Shown piece after piece: positions 17,317 through 28,465 of a stretch of 62,415 bases of DNA. A program made the translations under genes and the position numbers. Position 1 is the first letter of the stretch; each line of letters starts with the position of its first letter. Below the pieces are notes generated by a model, which saw nothing but the letters and a program-made list of their open reading frames with translations, ran no database searches and was not told where the DNA came from. Source of the DNA: an uncultured Rhodopila sp. (GTDB lineage: Bacteria; Pseudomonadota; Alphaproteobacteria; Acetobacterales; Acetobacteraceae); assembly GCF_903944925.1 (NCBI RefSeq), contig NZ_CAJATU010000136.1, positions 1 through 62,415 of the forward strand, read 5' to 3'.

Positions 17317-18507
17317 CTACCGGCTGGCCACCTGGCGCGAAGCCGGACGCACCACGATGCAGCCGCCTTTGCGATGACCGGAGCATGCATCCTGCGCATC
17401 GGCCGAACTCAAGCCGACCACCTGCGCGCGCCATGTCGTCTTGTGGTGCACGGTTACCGGCTCTACCCGGACCTCCCCGGCCTCAGCCGCGCGCCGTGCC
17501 GCCGCGGCGGCGGACCGGGCGGCAGCCTCGGTCGCAAAGCTGCCCACCTGGATCGACCAGTTCGCCGCGTGCGGTTGCGCGGCAGCCGGTCGGACGACCT
17601 CCGCCGCCCGGGCGCTGGAAATCAGCGCAATCCTGGAGACAGGCTGGTTCGGCCTGCGGGCAATCGGCACGTCCAACTGCTCGAATCCATGGTCGAGCAG
17701 CGCAGCCATGTGAATGTCGCGCTCACCGTTGGAGGCGGCGCCCAGGACGACACCGACCAGCCGCACCCCGCCGCGCAGCGCGCTGGTGACCAGGTTGTGG
17801 CCGGACGCCTCGGTATAGCCGGTCTTCAGCCCGTCCGCGCCCGGATAGGACTGTAGCATCCGGTCATGGTTGTAGATCACCTGGCGGTGCCAGACGAAGC
17901 TGGGCGTCGAGAAGTACTGATAATAGACCGGGAAATCATTGATCAGGTGCCGGCTGAGGATCGCCAGATCCCGCGCCGTTGTCCACTGATCGGGATCCGG
18001 CAGCCCGGAGGCATTTTGAAACGTGGTGCGGCTCATGCCCAGCGCACGGGCGCGCAGGGTCATCATCTGGGCGAATCGGTCCTCGCTGCCGCCGAGCAGC
18101 TCACCCAGTGCCGAGGCGGCATCATTCGCCGACTTCGTCACCAGGCCCAGAATCGTCTGCTCCACGGTGATGCGCGAACTCGGCATCAGCCCGAGCTTGG
18201 TAGGCTGCATCTCGGCGGCGTGGACGGACACCGGGACCGCCTCATCGAGCGAGATCCGGCGATCGCGCAGAGCCTCGAACGCCAGGTAAAGCGTCATCAT
18301 CTTGGTGAGGCTGGCGGGGTGCCGCGGCTCATCCGCGTTCACTTCCTCGAGAACTTCGCCGCTGGCGGAGTCCACCACGATCGAGCTGTAGCGGGCCGAA
18401 CCGATCTGGGCGAAGGCTGCGGGCGGGCTCGCCCAGGACATCAAACCTACAGCCACCATCAGGCAGTGTAGCAAATGCTTGCGCGATCGGCACGCAAAGC
18501 TGGCCAT
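17317..18507 (-). CDS. dacA: D-alanyl-D-alanine carboxypeptidase with SPOR domain
   Basis: The precursor has a Sec signal peptide (hydrophobic LMVAVGLMSWASPPAAFA) and the three active-site motifs of low-molecular-weight penicillin-binding proteins: SLTK (catalytic Ser), SAN and KTG in DGLKTGYTEASGH. It trims the terminal D-Ala from peptidoglycan stem peptides in the periplasm. The last 75 residues (WSIQVGSFATEAAARSAAAA, then TWRAQVVGLSSADAQDAC) are a SPOR domain that binds denuded glycan at the division site, a fusion seen often in alphaproteobacteria. The PBP5-type C-terminal amphipathic anchor is replaced by SPOR. It is convergent with the preceding gene. Confidence 0.93.
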   Translation of the reverse strand: MASFACRSRKHLLHCLMVAVGLMSWASPPAAFAQIGSARYSSIVVDSASGEVLEEVNADEPRHPASLTKMMTLYLAFEALRDRRISLDEAVPVSVHAAEMQPTKLGLMPSSRITVEQTILGLVTKSANDAASALGELLGGSEDRFAQMMTLRARALGMSRTTFQNASGLPDPDQWTTARDLAILSRHLINDFPVYYQYFSTPSFVWHRQVIYNHDRMLQSYPGADGLKTGYTEASGHNLVTSALRGGVRLVGVVLGAASNGERDIHMAALLDHGFEQLDVPIARRPNQPVSRIALISSARAAEVVRPAAAQPHAANWSIQVGSFATEAAARSAAAAARRAAEAGEVRVEPVTVHHKTTWRAQVVGLSSADAQDACSGHRKGGCIVVRPASRQVASR

Positions 18508-18675
18508 TCGTGTCCCTTTCCGAGCAGTGACGAGACTTTAAGTTTCGAACCGGCGTCGTGTCCAGGCCAAATCGTGCCGAAAACGTAAAATGTGAAGGAG
18601 TTACGGGACGACCCTCACACCGGGCCGGGCGCCGCGGCAAACCGCTTCGGCGCCCGTAAGACAACCCGGAGAAAA

Positions 18676-18690
18676 TTGTGCACTGCACAA
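18676..18690. promoter_or_regulatory. Candidate PhaR operator upstream of the phasin promoter
   Basis: TTGTGCACTGCACAA is a perfect 7-1-7 palindrome and contains TGC-N3-GCA, the core recognised by PhaR repressors of polyhydroxyalkanoate granule genes (known from Paracoccus). It ends 9 bp upstream of the -35 element. Confidence 0.6.
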
Positions 18691-18699
18691 AAAAAGCCC

Positions 18700-18728
18700 T
18701 TGAACGCCGATTAGGCGGGTTCTATATC
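18700..18728 (+). promoter_or_regulatory. Sigma-70-type promoter of the phasin gene
   Basis: TTGAAC at 18700-18705 and TATATC at 18723-18728 are separated by 17 bp, an optimal spacing. The expected transcription start is near 18735, leaving a leader of about 108 nt before the ATG. Confidence 0.65.
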
Positions 18729-18738
18729 GGCTTTGTGT

Positions 18739-18747
18739 TGCGGTGCA
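18739..18747. promoter_or_regulatory. Second candidate PhaR operator, at the start of transcription
   Basis: TGCGGTGCA is a second TGC-N3-GCA, just downstream of the predicted start and 60 bp (centre to centre) from the upstream operator. Operators on both sides of the promoter suit repression by looping or blocked elongation. Confidence 0.55.
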
Positions 18748-18842
18748 GCAAAACAGAAAACACCGCGAAACAACATCTCGGCTAGGCGATGGTCCGGTTC
18801 CCAAAGTCCGGCCCACAAAACATACTCAGAGAGGATCAAACC

Positions 18843-19343
18843 ATGGCTAAAATCACCGAAGTCCCCGCCCCGGTCGAAGAGACCGTCGGCAAGACGATCG
18901 AAGCGACCGTCACCAGCCTGAAGGCCGGCGTGGCGAAGGCGACCGCCAACTTCGAAGCAACTCAGGCGCAGGTTAAACAAGGAGTGGAGAAAGCAGTGTC
19001 GACAGCGGAAGAAATGGTTGCGTTCAACCAGGCGAACCTCGAAGCGATCGTGAAGGCCGGCCAGATCTGGGCCGCGGGCATTCAGGATCTGTCCAAGCAC
19101 CTCGCCGCCACGGCGCAGGCTTCGCTGGACGAGAGCATTGCCACCTTCAAGGCGCTCAGCGGCGTGAAGTCCCTGAAGGACGCGATGGACCTGCAGACCG
19201 CCTATGCCCGCGCCACGCTGGAGAAGACGCTGGCCGAGTCCGGCAAGATCACCGACGCGTCGATCAAGCTGACCGAGCAGGCCCTGGCGCCGATCACCGC
19301 CCGCGTGACGGTTGCGGTCGAGAAGTTCTCGAAGGCGGCCTAA
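18843..19343 (+). CDS. phaP: Phasin (polyhydroxyalkanoate granule surface protein)
   Basis: The 166-residue protein is Ala/Lys/Glu-rich, all-helical and free of cysteine, as phasins are: VTSLKAGVAKATANFEATQA, EEMVAFNQANLEAIVKAGQI and LSKHLAATAQASLDESIATF match the Phasin_2-type pattern. It coats polyhydroxyalkanoate granules. The ATG at 18843 has GAGAGGA upstream; a longer frame starting at 18789 runs through the leader and is not phasin-like. A strong promoter with PhaR-type operators precedes it and a strong terminator follows it, so it is a monocistronic, highly expressed gene. No pha synthase gene is in the window. Confidence 0.92.
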   Translation: MAKITEVPAPVEETVGKTIEATVTSLKAGVAKATANFEATQAQVKQGVEKAVSTAEEMVAFNQANLEAIVKAGQIWAAGIQDLSKHLAATAQASLDESIATFKALSGVKSLKDAMDLQTAYARATLEKTLAESGKITDASIKLTEQALAPITARVTVAVEKFSKAA

Positions 19344-19834
19344 CGCCGCCGGGGTCCGGCTTGGACCCCGCGGACGGACCCTTGCGAAGCCAAGTGCCGG
19401 TTAGGTGAGTTACCCGAACCAGCCGACTCTTGGAGGTTTGAAAGGCCCGGGCATTTGTCCGGGCCTTTGTTTTTTGTCCGGTCCGGTAGCGCGACGATAG
19501 TGCCGGTTTGACCGGAGATCGCACCTTTTTGGCGTGCGGATTGAAATACCTGCCCGCAGAATGTCCATAAGATCGAAATCCCCTCTTGCGGGAACGACCG
19601 GCAAGCGCAATCGTCTACCACATTGTCGGTTGCAAAGCCCTTTCATCGGGGCCGCGCGATCCGATATGCTGGTTCCCTGCAAGGCGCCCTGTTAGAGTTC
19701 GGCCCACTCGGGCGGACACGGGGGGAAAAACGGGCCGCGGGGTGGGAAATGGTCTGCCGAATACACGCCCGGGCGAATCCCGGCGACAGACCGTGCGACG
19801 GTCGCTTACGGGACGGCGAATGGATGCGAACACG
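19344..19834. other. Intergenic region between phasin gene and clpS
   Basis: It contains the phasin terminator and then about 350 bases without any supported gene, presumably the clpS promoter and leader. The frame of clpS is open through part of this stretch but encodes no conserved sequence. Confidence 0.5.
19439..19476 (+). terminator. Rho-independent terminator of the phasin gene
   Basis: AAAGGCCCGG and CCGGGCCTTT form a 10-bp stem around a short GCATTTGT loop and are followed by GTTTTTTG. It lies about 95 nt past the phasin stop codon. Confidence 0.85.
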
Positions 19835-20170
19835 ATGAGTGACAACGACAAACGCGGCGGCGGGACAACAGAGGGACCCAACACGGGGGTCGTGGTCAAG
19901 GCGCGTCCCAAAACGCGCAAGCCCGCGATGTACAAAGTGTTGATGCTGAACGACGATTATACCCCGATGGAGTTCGTGGTTCACGTCCTCGAACGGTTCT
20001 TCCAAAAGAACCGGGAGGAAGCGACGCGGATCATGCTGCACGTGCATCGCCGGGGTGTCGGGGTGTGCGGTGTCTACACCTACGAAGTTGCTGAAACAAA
20101 GGTGACTCAAGTGATGGACCTGGCTCGCCAGAACCAGCATCCTCTGCAGTGCACGATCGAGAAGGAATGA
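19835..20170 (+). CDS. clpS: ClpS adaptor of the ClpAP protease
   Basis: ClpS binds the N-domain of ClpA and delivers N-degron substrates. The diagnostic segment [20 protein letters not shown] is followed by [36 protein letters not shown] and [10 protein letters not shown], covering the N-degron pocket (Asn/Asp pair and the His). The ATG at 19835 gives 111 residues, the usual size; an in-frame ATG at 19820 is an alternative. The unstructured N-terminal extension (about residues 1-28) is normal. clpA follows 113 nt downstream in the standard clpSA order. Confidence 0.95.
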   Translation: MSDNDKRGGGTTEGPNTGVVVKARPKTRKPAMYKVLMLNDDYTPMEFVVHVLERFFQKNREEATRIMLHVHRRGVGVCGVYTYEVAETKVTQVMDLARQNQHPLQCTIEKE

Positions 20171-20283
20171 TGGCCGGATTCGGCATCTTAGCGGCATCAT
20201 CCCGGTCTGACGGGCGGCGCGGTCGCGCAACCCGGTCATGTTGGGCCCCGTAACGGGGCGTAAAGCGAGCAGGAGCGTCGGAT

Positions 20284-22635
<2,352 letters not shown>

Positions 22636-22663
22636 CCGGCGCATCTCTTTTCGGAGAGAATGG

Positions 22664-22696
22664 AAGGGGCCAGCACTTCATTGCTGGCCCTTTTCT
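22664..22696 (+). terminator. Rho-independent terminator of clpA
   Basis: AAGGGGCCAGCA pairs with TGCTGGCCCTTTT around a 6-nt loop, 28 nt past the clpA stop, with a T-run included in the descending arm. Confidence 0.85.
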
Positions 22697-22789
22697 ATTG
22701 TGCCGACGCTTTTGCGCTGCCGGGCACCTCGCCGGCATGCGGCAGCAACGTCATGGCGCGCGAAGGCGCACCATCCACGCCTTGCGATG

Positions 22790-22850
22790 CGTCATCCGGA
22801 AGAAGGCGTGGATGCCGACCTGCGTCGGCATGACGCGGAGAGCGCCTGCC
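22790..22850. repeat. Dispersed palindromic repeat, copy A
   Basis: The segment reads ...AAGGCGTGGATGCCGACCTG, CGTCGGCATGACGC; it forms a hairpin (ATGCCGAC/GTCGGCAT). The same core is found in the 36.1-kb gap and at the right end of the window. It lies between the convergent clpA and SDR genes. Confidence 0.6.
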
Positions 22851-22875
22851 ACGACGAACGGGAGCGAGTGCCCCG

Positions 22876-23574
22876 CTACCAGGCCAACTCCTGCCCGGTG
22901 TACTCCAGGAACCGGTGCCCGTGCTTGCCCGCCTGCTGCTCGATCACCGTCACCAGGCCGGTCGCGCTCTCCTCCACCGATACCGGTGCCCCCGCCCCGC
23001 CCATGTCGGTCGAGACCCAGCCGGGGTGAAGCGACAGCACGGTCAGGTTCTTGCCACGCAGTTCCACCGCCAACCCGCGGGTCAAGGAATTCAGCGCCGC
23101 CTTGCTCGCCCGGTACAGCTCATGCCCGCCGCCGTTCAGCGCGACGCTGCCCATCACCGAGGAGGTAAACGCCAGCACGCCGCTCCCGGGACGAATATGC
23201 ACCGCCAGCGACCGCGCCAGCCGAATCGGCGCAATGGCGTTGGTGAACATCAGGGAGCCGATCTCCTCGGCCGTCGCCGCGCTGGCGGTGCGGTGCTCCG
23301 GCCCCGAAACGCCGGCATTGATCAGCGCGACATCCAGCACCTTGCCGCCGAGCGTGGCGGCAAATCCATCGACCGCGGCGGGATCGTTCATCTCCAGGCC
23401 GGGGATCTGCAACTGCCCCGGATGGATCTCCGCCAGATCCCGCAGCGCCGTGGCCTGCTCCGGCCGGCGAGCGGTGGCGATGACGTCCCAGCCGCGCGCC
23501 AGGAGCTCCTGCACCACGCCCAGGCCGATGCCGCGATTCGCACCCACGACGAGCGCCAGCTTTTGGTCTGCCAT
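22876..23574 (-). CDS. Short-chain dehydrogenase/reductase (SDR)
   Basis: This is a classical SDR of 232 residues. The dinucleotide-binding motif GANRGIGLG is at residues 11-19, the NAG motif in ALINAGVSGPE, the catalytic Ser in AFTSSVMGSVALN and the Tyr-Lys pair in ELYRASKAALN. The sequence most resembles the SniffeR/C-factor-like carbonyl reductases, with unknown substrate. The start at 23574 (MADQKLALVV) has a good AGGAG; the upstream extension of the frame is not conserved. It is convergent with clpA and separated from the GGDEF gene by 310 nt. Confidence 0.88.
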   Translation of the reverse strand: MADQKLALVVGANRGIGLGVVQELLARGWDVIATARRPEQATALRDLAEIHPGQLQIPGLEMNDPAAVDGFAATLGGKVLDVALINAGVSGPEHRTASAATAEEIGSLMFTNAIAPIRLARSLAVHIRPGSGVLAFTSSVMGSVALNGGGHELYRASKAALNSLTRGLAVELRGKNLTVLSLHPGWVSTDMGGAGAPVSVEESATGLVTVIEQQAGKHGHRFLEYTGQELAW

Positions 23575-23884
23575 GTCCTCACTCCTTCTTGCGGTCCAGC
23601 CTCCACCCGGCACGACGGCGATGCCTAAGCTAATACCCGTCTCCACGGAAATGTGTGCAGCCGCGGTTTCGTAAAGCGGGAAATTCCGTGGCCGCCCCGT
23701 CAGGATGCGCGCAGCACTAGCAGGCAGGGGTCGAACGGCAAAGCGTCCCTGACCCTAAATTCCTTCTTGCCGCCGATTGCGGGCGCAGACCTGCTCGGCC
23801 CGCCGAGGCATTGACTGCGTTACAAGAATTATTCGCTAACCACAGCAAAATCCGTATAACCTGCTCCCTGACCCCTCACTCGGA

Positions 23885-24796
23885 GTGACCGGCGTGCTTC
23901 TCAGCGGCGACTATGACGGTTCCATCGTCGCGATCCTGGAAAGCCTGCGTGGCAGCGCGGAGGTTGAGGGCTTGGCCATTCTCGACCTGACGGAGTCCGA
24001 CCAGCCCGTCCCGTACAGCGTCGGGGCAGCCGGCCAGGGCACGATTGCGATTGGCCGCGGGCTGCTGATTGCCCATCCCGGTGTCACCAATCACGCGACC
24101 GCCCCGGACCAGCGCTCGATCATGGCCTGTCCCCTGCTGTTGCCGCCATCGCGGCCGGGCGGGATGCTGCTGTGGCGCGCGCCGCGCACCCGCCCCTGGA
24201 CGGACGCGGACCATTGCCTCGCGGCATCCGTGGCGATGCTGCTCAACCTGGCGGTCAATGCCAGCATCGGGCAAATCGGCATCGACAGCCTCACCGGCCT
24301 TCCCAACCGCCGCTGGTTTCTCGACGAAGCCGATCGGCATATCGAGCGGCTGGATGTGGACGGGTCGAGCGGCACGCTGTGCCTGATCGATATCGACGAC
24401 ATGCGCCGGATCAACGTGACGCAGGGCCGGCAATACGGCGACCGCGTCCTGGTTCGCATGGCCGCCCAGCTTCGCGCCATGGTCCGCCCCGGCGACGTGG
24501 TCGCCCGGGTCGGCGGCGACCAGTTCGCCATCTGGCAGACCGGCATGGATCACCTGACCGCGGCCGAGCGCGCCGAGTCGCTTTGCCTGCTCAGGCTTTT
24601 CCAGGATCTGCCGGACGGTCACAGCGTCACGTTCTCCGTCGGCATCGCAAGCCGCGACCGCTATAGCGGCGAAGATGTGCGAACCTTGCTCCGGCGGGCA
24701 CATATAGCCGTGCAGGACATCAAGAGCCTCGGCGGCTGCGGCTGGCGGGTGTGGCAAACCCGGTCGGTTGAGCGTGGTTCCGGCGCAACGGGGTGA
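23885..24796 (+). CDS. Degenerate GGDEF-domain protein (GGDQF) with GAF-like N-terminus
   Basis: Residues 1-125 look like a small GAF-type sensory region. The GGDEF domain runs from about residue 130 (DSLTGLPNRRWF) to 290. The signature is GGDQF (residues 210-214): the metal-binding Glu is replaced by Gln, so cyclase activity is probably lost. The inhibitory I-site RxxD is intact (RPGD, residues 201-204, exactly five residues before GGDQF), so c-di-GMP binding is likely kept. No EAL domain or membrane segment is present. The frame starts with GTG and lacks a strong ribosome-binding site; a second GTG nine bases downstream is possible. Confidence 0.85.
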   Translation: MTGVLLSGDYDGSIVAILESLRGSAEVEGLAILDLTESDQPVPYSVGAAGQGTIAIGRGLLIAHPGVTNHATAPDQRSIMACPLLLPPSRPGGMLLWRAPRTRPWTDADHCLAASVAMLLNLAVNASIGQIGIDSLTGLPNRRWFLDEADRHIERLDVDGSSGTLCLIDIDDMRRINVTQGRQYGDRVLVRMAAQLRAMVRPGDVVARVGGDQFAIWQTGMDHLTAAERAESLCLLRLFQDLPDGHSVTFSVGIASRDRYSGEDVRTLLRRAHIAVQDIKSLGGCGWRVWQTRSVERGSGATG

Positions 24797-24865
24797 AAAA
24801 ACCGACAGGGAGGCGGGGAAACGCATTCCGTACTTGCCCGTCGCGTCCGGTCGGATGACAATCCA

Positions 24866-25954
24866 ATGATGACCCAGGTGCAAGCAGAACCTATGCTTGA
24901 CCCAGCCGCGCGATGTACGGAGTCGCGGCTTGAACAGCCGCGCCGGCTTTTTGGCCCCGCCTTCGCCGCGCTGGACCTGGGAACCAACAACTGCCGCATG
25001 CTTATCGGCACGCCTTCAGGCCATGGATTCCGCGTCCTCGACAGCTTCTCTCGGATCGTCCGGCTGGGGGAGGGTTTGCACAGCACCGGACGCCTGAGCC
25101 AGGAGGCGATGGACCGCGCGGTCATCGCCCTGCACGCCTGCGCCGCGCGGCTGTCGCGCCGTCCCGTCCGCCGGGTGCGCGCGATCGCCACGGAAGCCTG
25201 CCGGCGTGCCACGAACGGCCCCGAATTCCTCTGCCGGGTGAAACAGGAAACCGGCTTCGATTTCGGCATCATCACCAGCCGCGAAGAAGCCGAACTGGCG
25301 CTGGAGTCCTGCGCCCCGCTGCTGCCGTTCGACGGGCGGCGGGCATTGCTGTTCGATATCGGCGGCGGCTCGACCGAACTGGCCTGGATTCGCACGACCG
25401 GCGGGCGGCCGGACCTGATCGGCTACGCGTCGCTTCCCATCGGCGTGGTGACGCTGGCGGAGCGCTGGGGCGACGCCGGGTTCTCGCCGGATGGCTTCGA
25501 GGCGATGGTATCGGACGTGGTCGAACGTCTGCGGGCGTTCGAGCGTGTGCACTGCATCGCCCGGGAAATCCGCGACGGCGGCGTTAGGCTGCTGGGAACC
25601 AGCGGCACGGTCACCACCCTCGCGGGCGTCGCCCTGAACCTCGACCGCTATCGCCGCCCCGCGGTGGACGGCATTGAGCTGTGCGCGCATGAAGCGGCTG
25701 ACGCGTTGGCGCATCTGCGTTCGCTGGGCCGGGAGGGCCTGATCCAGCATCCCTGCGTCGGACCGGACCGGGTCGAGCTGGTGTTGCCGGGCTGTGCGGT
25801 GTTTGCCGCAATCAGCCGCATCTGGCCGGCACCGCACGTCATCGTGGCGGATCGCGGCCTGCGCGAAGGCGTCCTCCTCCGCTTGATCCGCGCCGATCGG
25901 CTGAACCAGGGCGGGCGATGTGGCGCCCGGCGGAAGGATGGCTGGCGCGGATGA
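24866..25954 (+). CDS. ppx: Ppx/GppA exopolyphosphatase family protein
   Basis: The protein has the ASKHA-fold motifs of Ppx/GppA: phosphate 1 AALDLGTNNCRMLIG, RAIATEACRRATNGPEF, phosphate 2 LLFDIGGGSTELAW and LLGTSGTVTTLAGVAL. It hydrolyses polyphosphate and/or pppGpp in the cytoplasm; which one cannot be read from sequence. At 362 residues it is the short, alphaproteobacterial form without the C-terminal HD-like domain. Its stop overlaps the start of rlmE (ATGA), so the genes are translationally coupled, an arrangement conserved in this class. Confidence 0.92.
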   Translation: MMTQVQAEPMLDPAARCTESRLEQPRRLFGPAFAALDLGTNNCRMLIGTPSGHGFRVLDSFSRIVRLGEGLHSTGRLSQEAMDRAVIALHACAARLSRRPVRRVRAIATEACRRATNGPEFLCRVKQETGFDFGIITSREEAELALESCAPLLPFDGRRALLFDIGGGSTELAWIRTTGGRPDLIGYASLPIGVVTLAERWGDAGFSPDGFEAMVSDVVERLRAFERVHCIAREIRDGGVRLLGTSGTVTTLAGVALNLDRYRRPAVDGIELCAHEAADALAHLRSLGREGLIQHPCVGPDRVELVLPGCAVFAAISRIWPAPHVIVADRGLREGVLLRLIRADRLNQGGRCGARRKDGWRG

Positions 25955-26628
25955 GCAAGTCCGCGGTCCCGCCGTCGCGCGGGCTGTCGGTCTTCGTCAA
26001 GACGGCGAAAGATCGCAGTCCCGCCTCGGCCCGCTGGCTGAAGCGCCAGCTTAACGATCCCTACGTAACGGCGGCGCGGCAACAGGGCTGGCGGTCGCGC
26101 GCGGCCTTCAAGCTGCTGGAGCTGGACGACAAGTTCCATCTGATTCGCCCTGGCGTGCGCGTGCTGGATCTGGGCGCCGCGCCGGGGGGCTGGACCCAGG
26201 TCGCGGTCAAGCGGGGCGCCGCCTCGGTGCTGGCGTTGGATCTGTTGGCGATCGACCCGATCCACGGGGCGGTTGTCATCCAGGGCGATTTCATGGACCC
26301 GGCGATGCCGGAGCGCCTGACGGCGGAACTGGGTGGCGGCGCTGATGTGGTGCTGTCGGACATGGCGCCGAACACCACCGGGCATGCCAGCACGGACCAC
26401 ATCCGGATCGTCGCCCTGGCGGAGATGGCACTGGATTTCGCGGTGCAGATCCTCTCGCCCGGCGGTTCGTTCGTGACCAAGGTCTTCCAGGGCGGCTCCG
26501 AGAAGCAGATCCTGGACGCGCTGAAGCGGAATTTCGCCACCGTCCGGCACGCCAAGCCGCCCGCCAGCCGGAAGGATTCCAGTGAGCTCTATGTCGTCGC
26601 GACCGGGTTCAAGGGGCGCGCGGCTTAA
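25951..26628 (+). CDS. rlmE: 23S rRNA 2'-O-ribose U2552 methyltransferase RlmE (FtsJ/RrmJ)
   Basis: RlmE methylates U2552 of the 23S rRNA A-loop. SAM-binding motif I is VLDLGAAPGGWTQVA, and the K-D-K-E catalytic tetrad is visible: Lys near the start (WRSRAAFKLLELDDKF), Asp in LSDMAPNTTGH, Lys in SFVTKVFQGG and Glu in SSELYVVATGFK. The 225-residue length is normal. The start at 25951 overlaps the ppx stop by four bases. Confidence 0.95.
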   Translation: MSKSAVPPSRGLSVFVKTAKDRSPASARWLKRQLNDPYVTAARQQGWRSRAAFKLLELDDKFHLIRPGVRVLDLGAAPGGWTQVAVKRGAASVLALDLLAIDPIHGAVVIQGDFMDPAMPERLTAELGGGADVVLSDMAPNTTGHASTDHIRIVALAEMALDFAVQILSPGGSFVTKVFQGGSEKQILDALKRNFATVRHAKPPASRKDSSELYVVATGFKGRAA

Positions 26629-26656
26629 TCCGGACGACTTGTCCTGATCCCCCGGG

Positions 26657-27196
26657 CTACCAGCCCTGCTCCGCGACCCTGATCGCGGACGGCACGGCGG
26701 CGATCAGGCGATCATGCCCCGCGGGATGATCCGGGCGGATGAAGCCGAAGGCGGCATATTCAGTGACTCCCATCTGCCCGGACGGAGGCCACCACACGCG
26801 CACCGCGCTCCAGTCGCCGTCTGTCGAGATGTCGATCACCGGCTGGTCCTCGGTGACGCGGTGATGCACCCAGTTGGCCTGGGTCACCATGATCTGCCGG
26901 CGCGAAACCACCTGCGACACCACCGCGACATGCCCGCTCGGCAGCCGCGCCGATCGGCGGAGGATCAGGAGGCTGCCGGTATCGGGGCGTTGCGAGCGGG
27001 TGTAGCGGCCGCGGGCCTCCGCCCACCAGTCGGCGGCGGCCCCGGTCAGATCGACACCGGTCAGGGCGCGGGCGAACGGCGCGCATTCCACCGCGGCCGA
27101 TCGGCCTTGTCCCGGCGACGGGGCGCCGCCGCCGCCGCCGCAGGCCGCCAGTGCGAGGCAGAGCAACGGAACAAGACGGGACACGACTCGACGCAT
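26657..27196 (-). CDS. CHAP-domain lipoprotein (putative peptidoglycan amidase)
   Basis: The precursor begins MRRVVSRLVPLLCLALAACG with a lipobox (LAAC), so the mature protein is probably anchored in a membrane facing the periplasm. The CHAP (NlpC/P60-type) triad is visible: Cys in VECAPFARALTG, His in LPSGHVAVVSQVV and Asn in QANWVHHR. Such proteins cleave peptidoglycan peptide bonds. The ATG at 27196 is preferred to one nine codons upstream because it has GAGGG in front and gives a compact signal sequence. It is convergent with rlmE and 93 nt downstream of the CoA-transferase gene. Confidence 0.85.
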   Translation of the reverse strand: MRRVVSRLVPLLCLALAACGGGGGAPSPGQGRSAAVECAPFARALTGVDLTGAAADWWAEARGRYTRSQRPDTGSLLILRRSARLPSGHVAVVSQVVSRRQIMVTQANWVHHRVTEDQPVIDISTDGDWSAVRVWWPPSGQMGVTEYAAFGFIRPDHPAGHDRLIAAVPSAIRVAEQGW

Positions 27197-27289
27197 GGGC
27201 CCTCGGGGGACGTCACGGATCATCCCTCAGCGCGGGAGGAGGATGCAAGAACGAACCGACCCCGCAGCGCACGCAGCACGACCGCTCGA

Positions 27290-28465
27290 TCACCCAAGCG
27301 GCAACCCCAGCAGCGTATGCAGCACGAAATCAGTGTGGGCACCGACAGCGGGGCCGGTCCAGCGGACCACATCCTCCGGCCGCTCGCCGTCCAGCCGGAT
27401 CACCGGTCCGGGATGCAAGGTGCGGCCAATCAGCGGATCGTCGATCTCCTGCACCGCTTGCCGGGCCCGGAAATGCGGGTCCGCCGCGCAATCGGCGATG
27501 TCGAACAGGCGGGAACACGGGACCTCCGCCGCCTCCAGGATCGCCTCGGCAGCCTTGGCCGGCAGAGTCCGGGTCCAGGCGGCAATCGCGGCATCCAGCG
27601 CCGCCCGGTTTTCGCAGCGCAACCCGTTCGTCGCGTAGGCTTGGTCGGCCGCCAGTTCCGCCCGGCCGATGGCCGCCATCAGCCGGGCGAAGATCAGGTC
27701 CGAGTTGCCGGCGATGCACAGCCACCGCCCGTCCGCGCACGGATAGGTGTTCGTCGGCGATGCCGTCGGCAGCGCCGCACCGGCCGGCTGGCGGACGCGG
27801 CCGTCCAGGGCGTATTCCGGCAGCATGCCCTCCATCAGGCTGAACACGCTGTCCACCAGGTTGACATCCACCACCCGTCCCTGCCCCGTCCCCATGGCGT
27901 CGCGCTGCCAGACCGCGGACAGCAGCCCGATGGCGGCATACAGCCCGGCCAGGTCGTCGCTGATGGAAATCCCGCAGCGCGGCGGCGGCAGTTCCGTCGT
28001 CCCGCCGGGATGCCCGGTCAGGTGCCGCAACCCGCCGATAGCCTCGCCGATGGCGCCGAAGGCCGGCTTGTCGCGATACGGCCCGTCCTGCCCGTAGCCT
28101 GAAATCCGCGCGATAACCAGCCGCGGATTCGCCGCGTGCAGCACATCGGGGCCGATGTTCAGGCGCTCCAACTGGCCGGCGCGGAGGTTCTCCACCAGCA
28201 CGTCGGCGCGCGCGGCGAGCTTCAGCAAGATCTCCCGGTCCTTCTTCAGATCCAGTTCGATAGAGAGCTTGTTGCGGCCATGGATGCTAAACCAGACGGA
28301 GTTGCCGTCCTTCTCCGCCCCCCAGCCGCGGAACGGATCGCCCCCCGGCGGTTCCAGCTTGATCACCTCCGCCCCCAGATCGGCCAGGATGCGGGTGCAG
28401 AACGGGGCGGCGATATAATGGCCGATCTCGAGGATCTTCAGGCCGGCGAGGGGAAGCGTGCTCAT
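27290..28465 (-). CDS. CaiB/BaiF-type family III CoA-transferase
   Basis: Family III CoA-transferases move CoA between organic acids through an aspartyl intermediate. The N-terminus LKILEIGHYIAAPFCTRILA and LGAEVIKLEPPGGDPFR, the segment VLVENLRAGQLERL and the catalytic Asp in SISDDLAGLYAAIG (about Asp170) are characteristic. At 391 residues it is full length. No linked acyl-CoA dehydrogenase or hydratase indicates the substrate. The upstream gap carries a 14-bp palindrome that may bind a TetR-type regulator. Confidence 0.9.
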   Translation of the reverse strand: MSTLPLAGLKILEIGHYIAAPFCTRILADLGAEVIKLEPPGGDPFRGWGAEKDGNSVWFSIHGRNKLSIELDLKKDREILLKLAARADVLVENLRAGQLERLNIGPDVLHAANPRLVIARISGYGQDGPYRDKPAFGAIGEAIGGLRHLTGHPGGTTELPPPRCGISISDDLAGLYAAIGLLSAVWQRDAMGTGQGRVVDVNLVDSVFSLMEGMLPEYALDGRVRQPAGAALPTASPTNTYPCADGRWLCIAGNSDLIFARLMAAIGRAELAADQAYATNGLRCENRAALDAAIAAWTRTLPAKAAEAILEAAEVPCSRLFDIADCAADPHFRARQAVQEIDDPLIGRTLHPGPVIRLDGERPEDVVRWTGPAVGAHTDFVLHTLLGLPLG

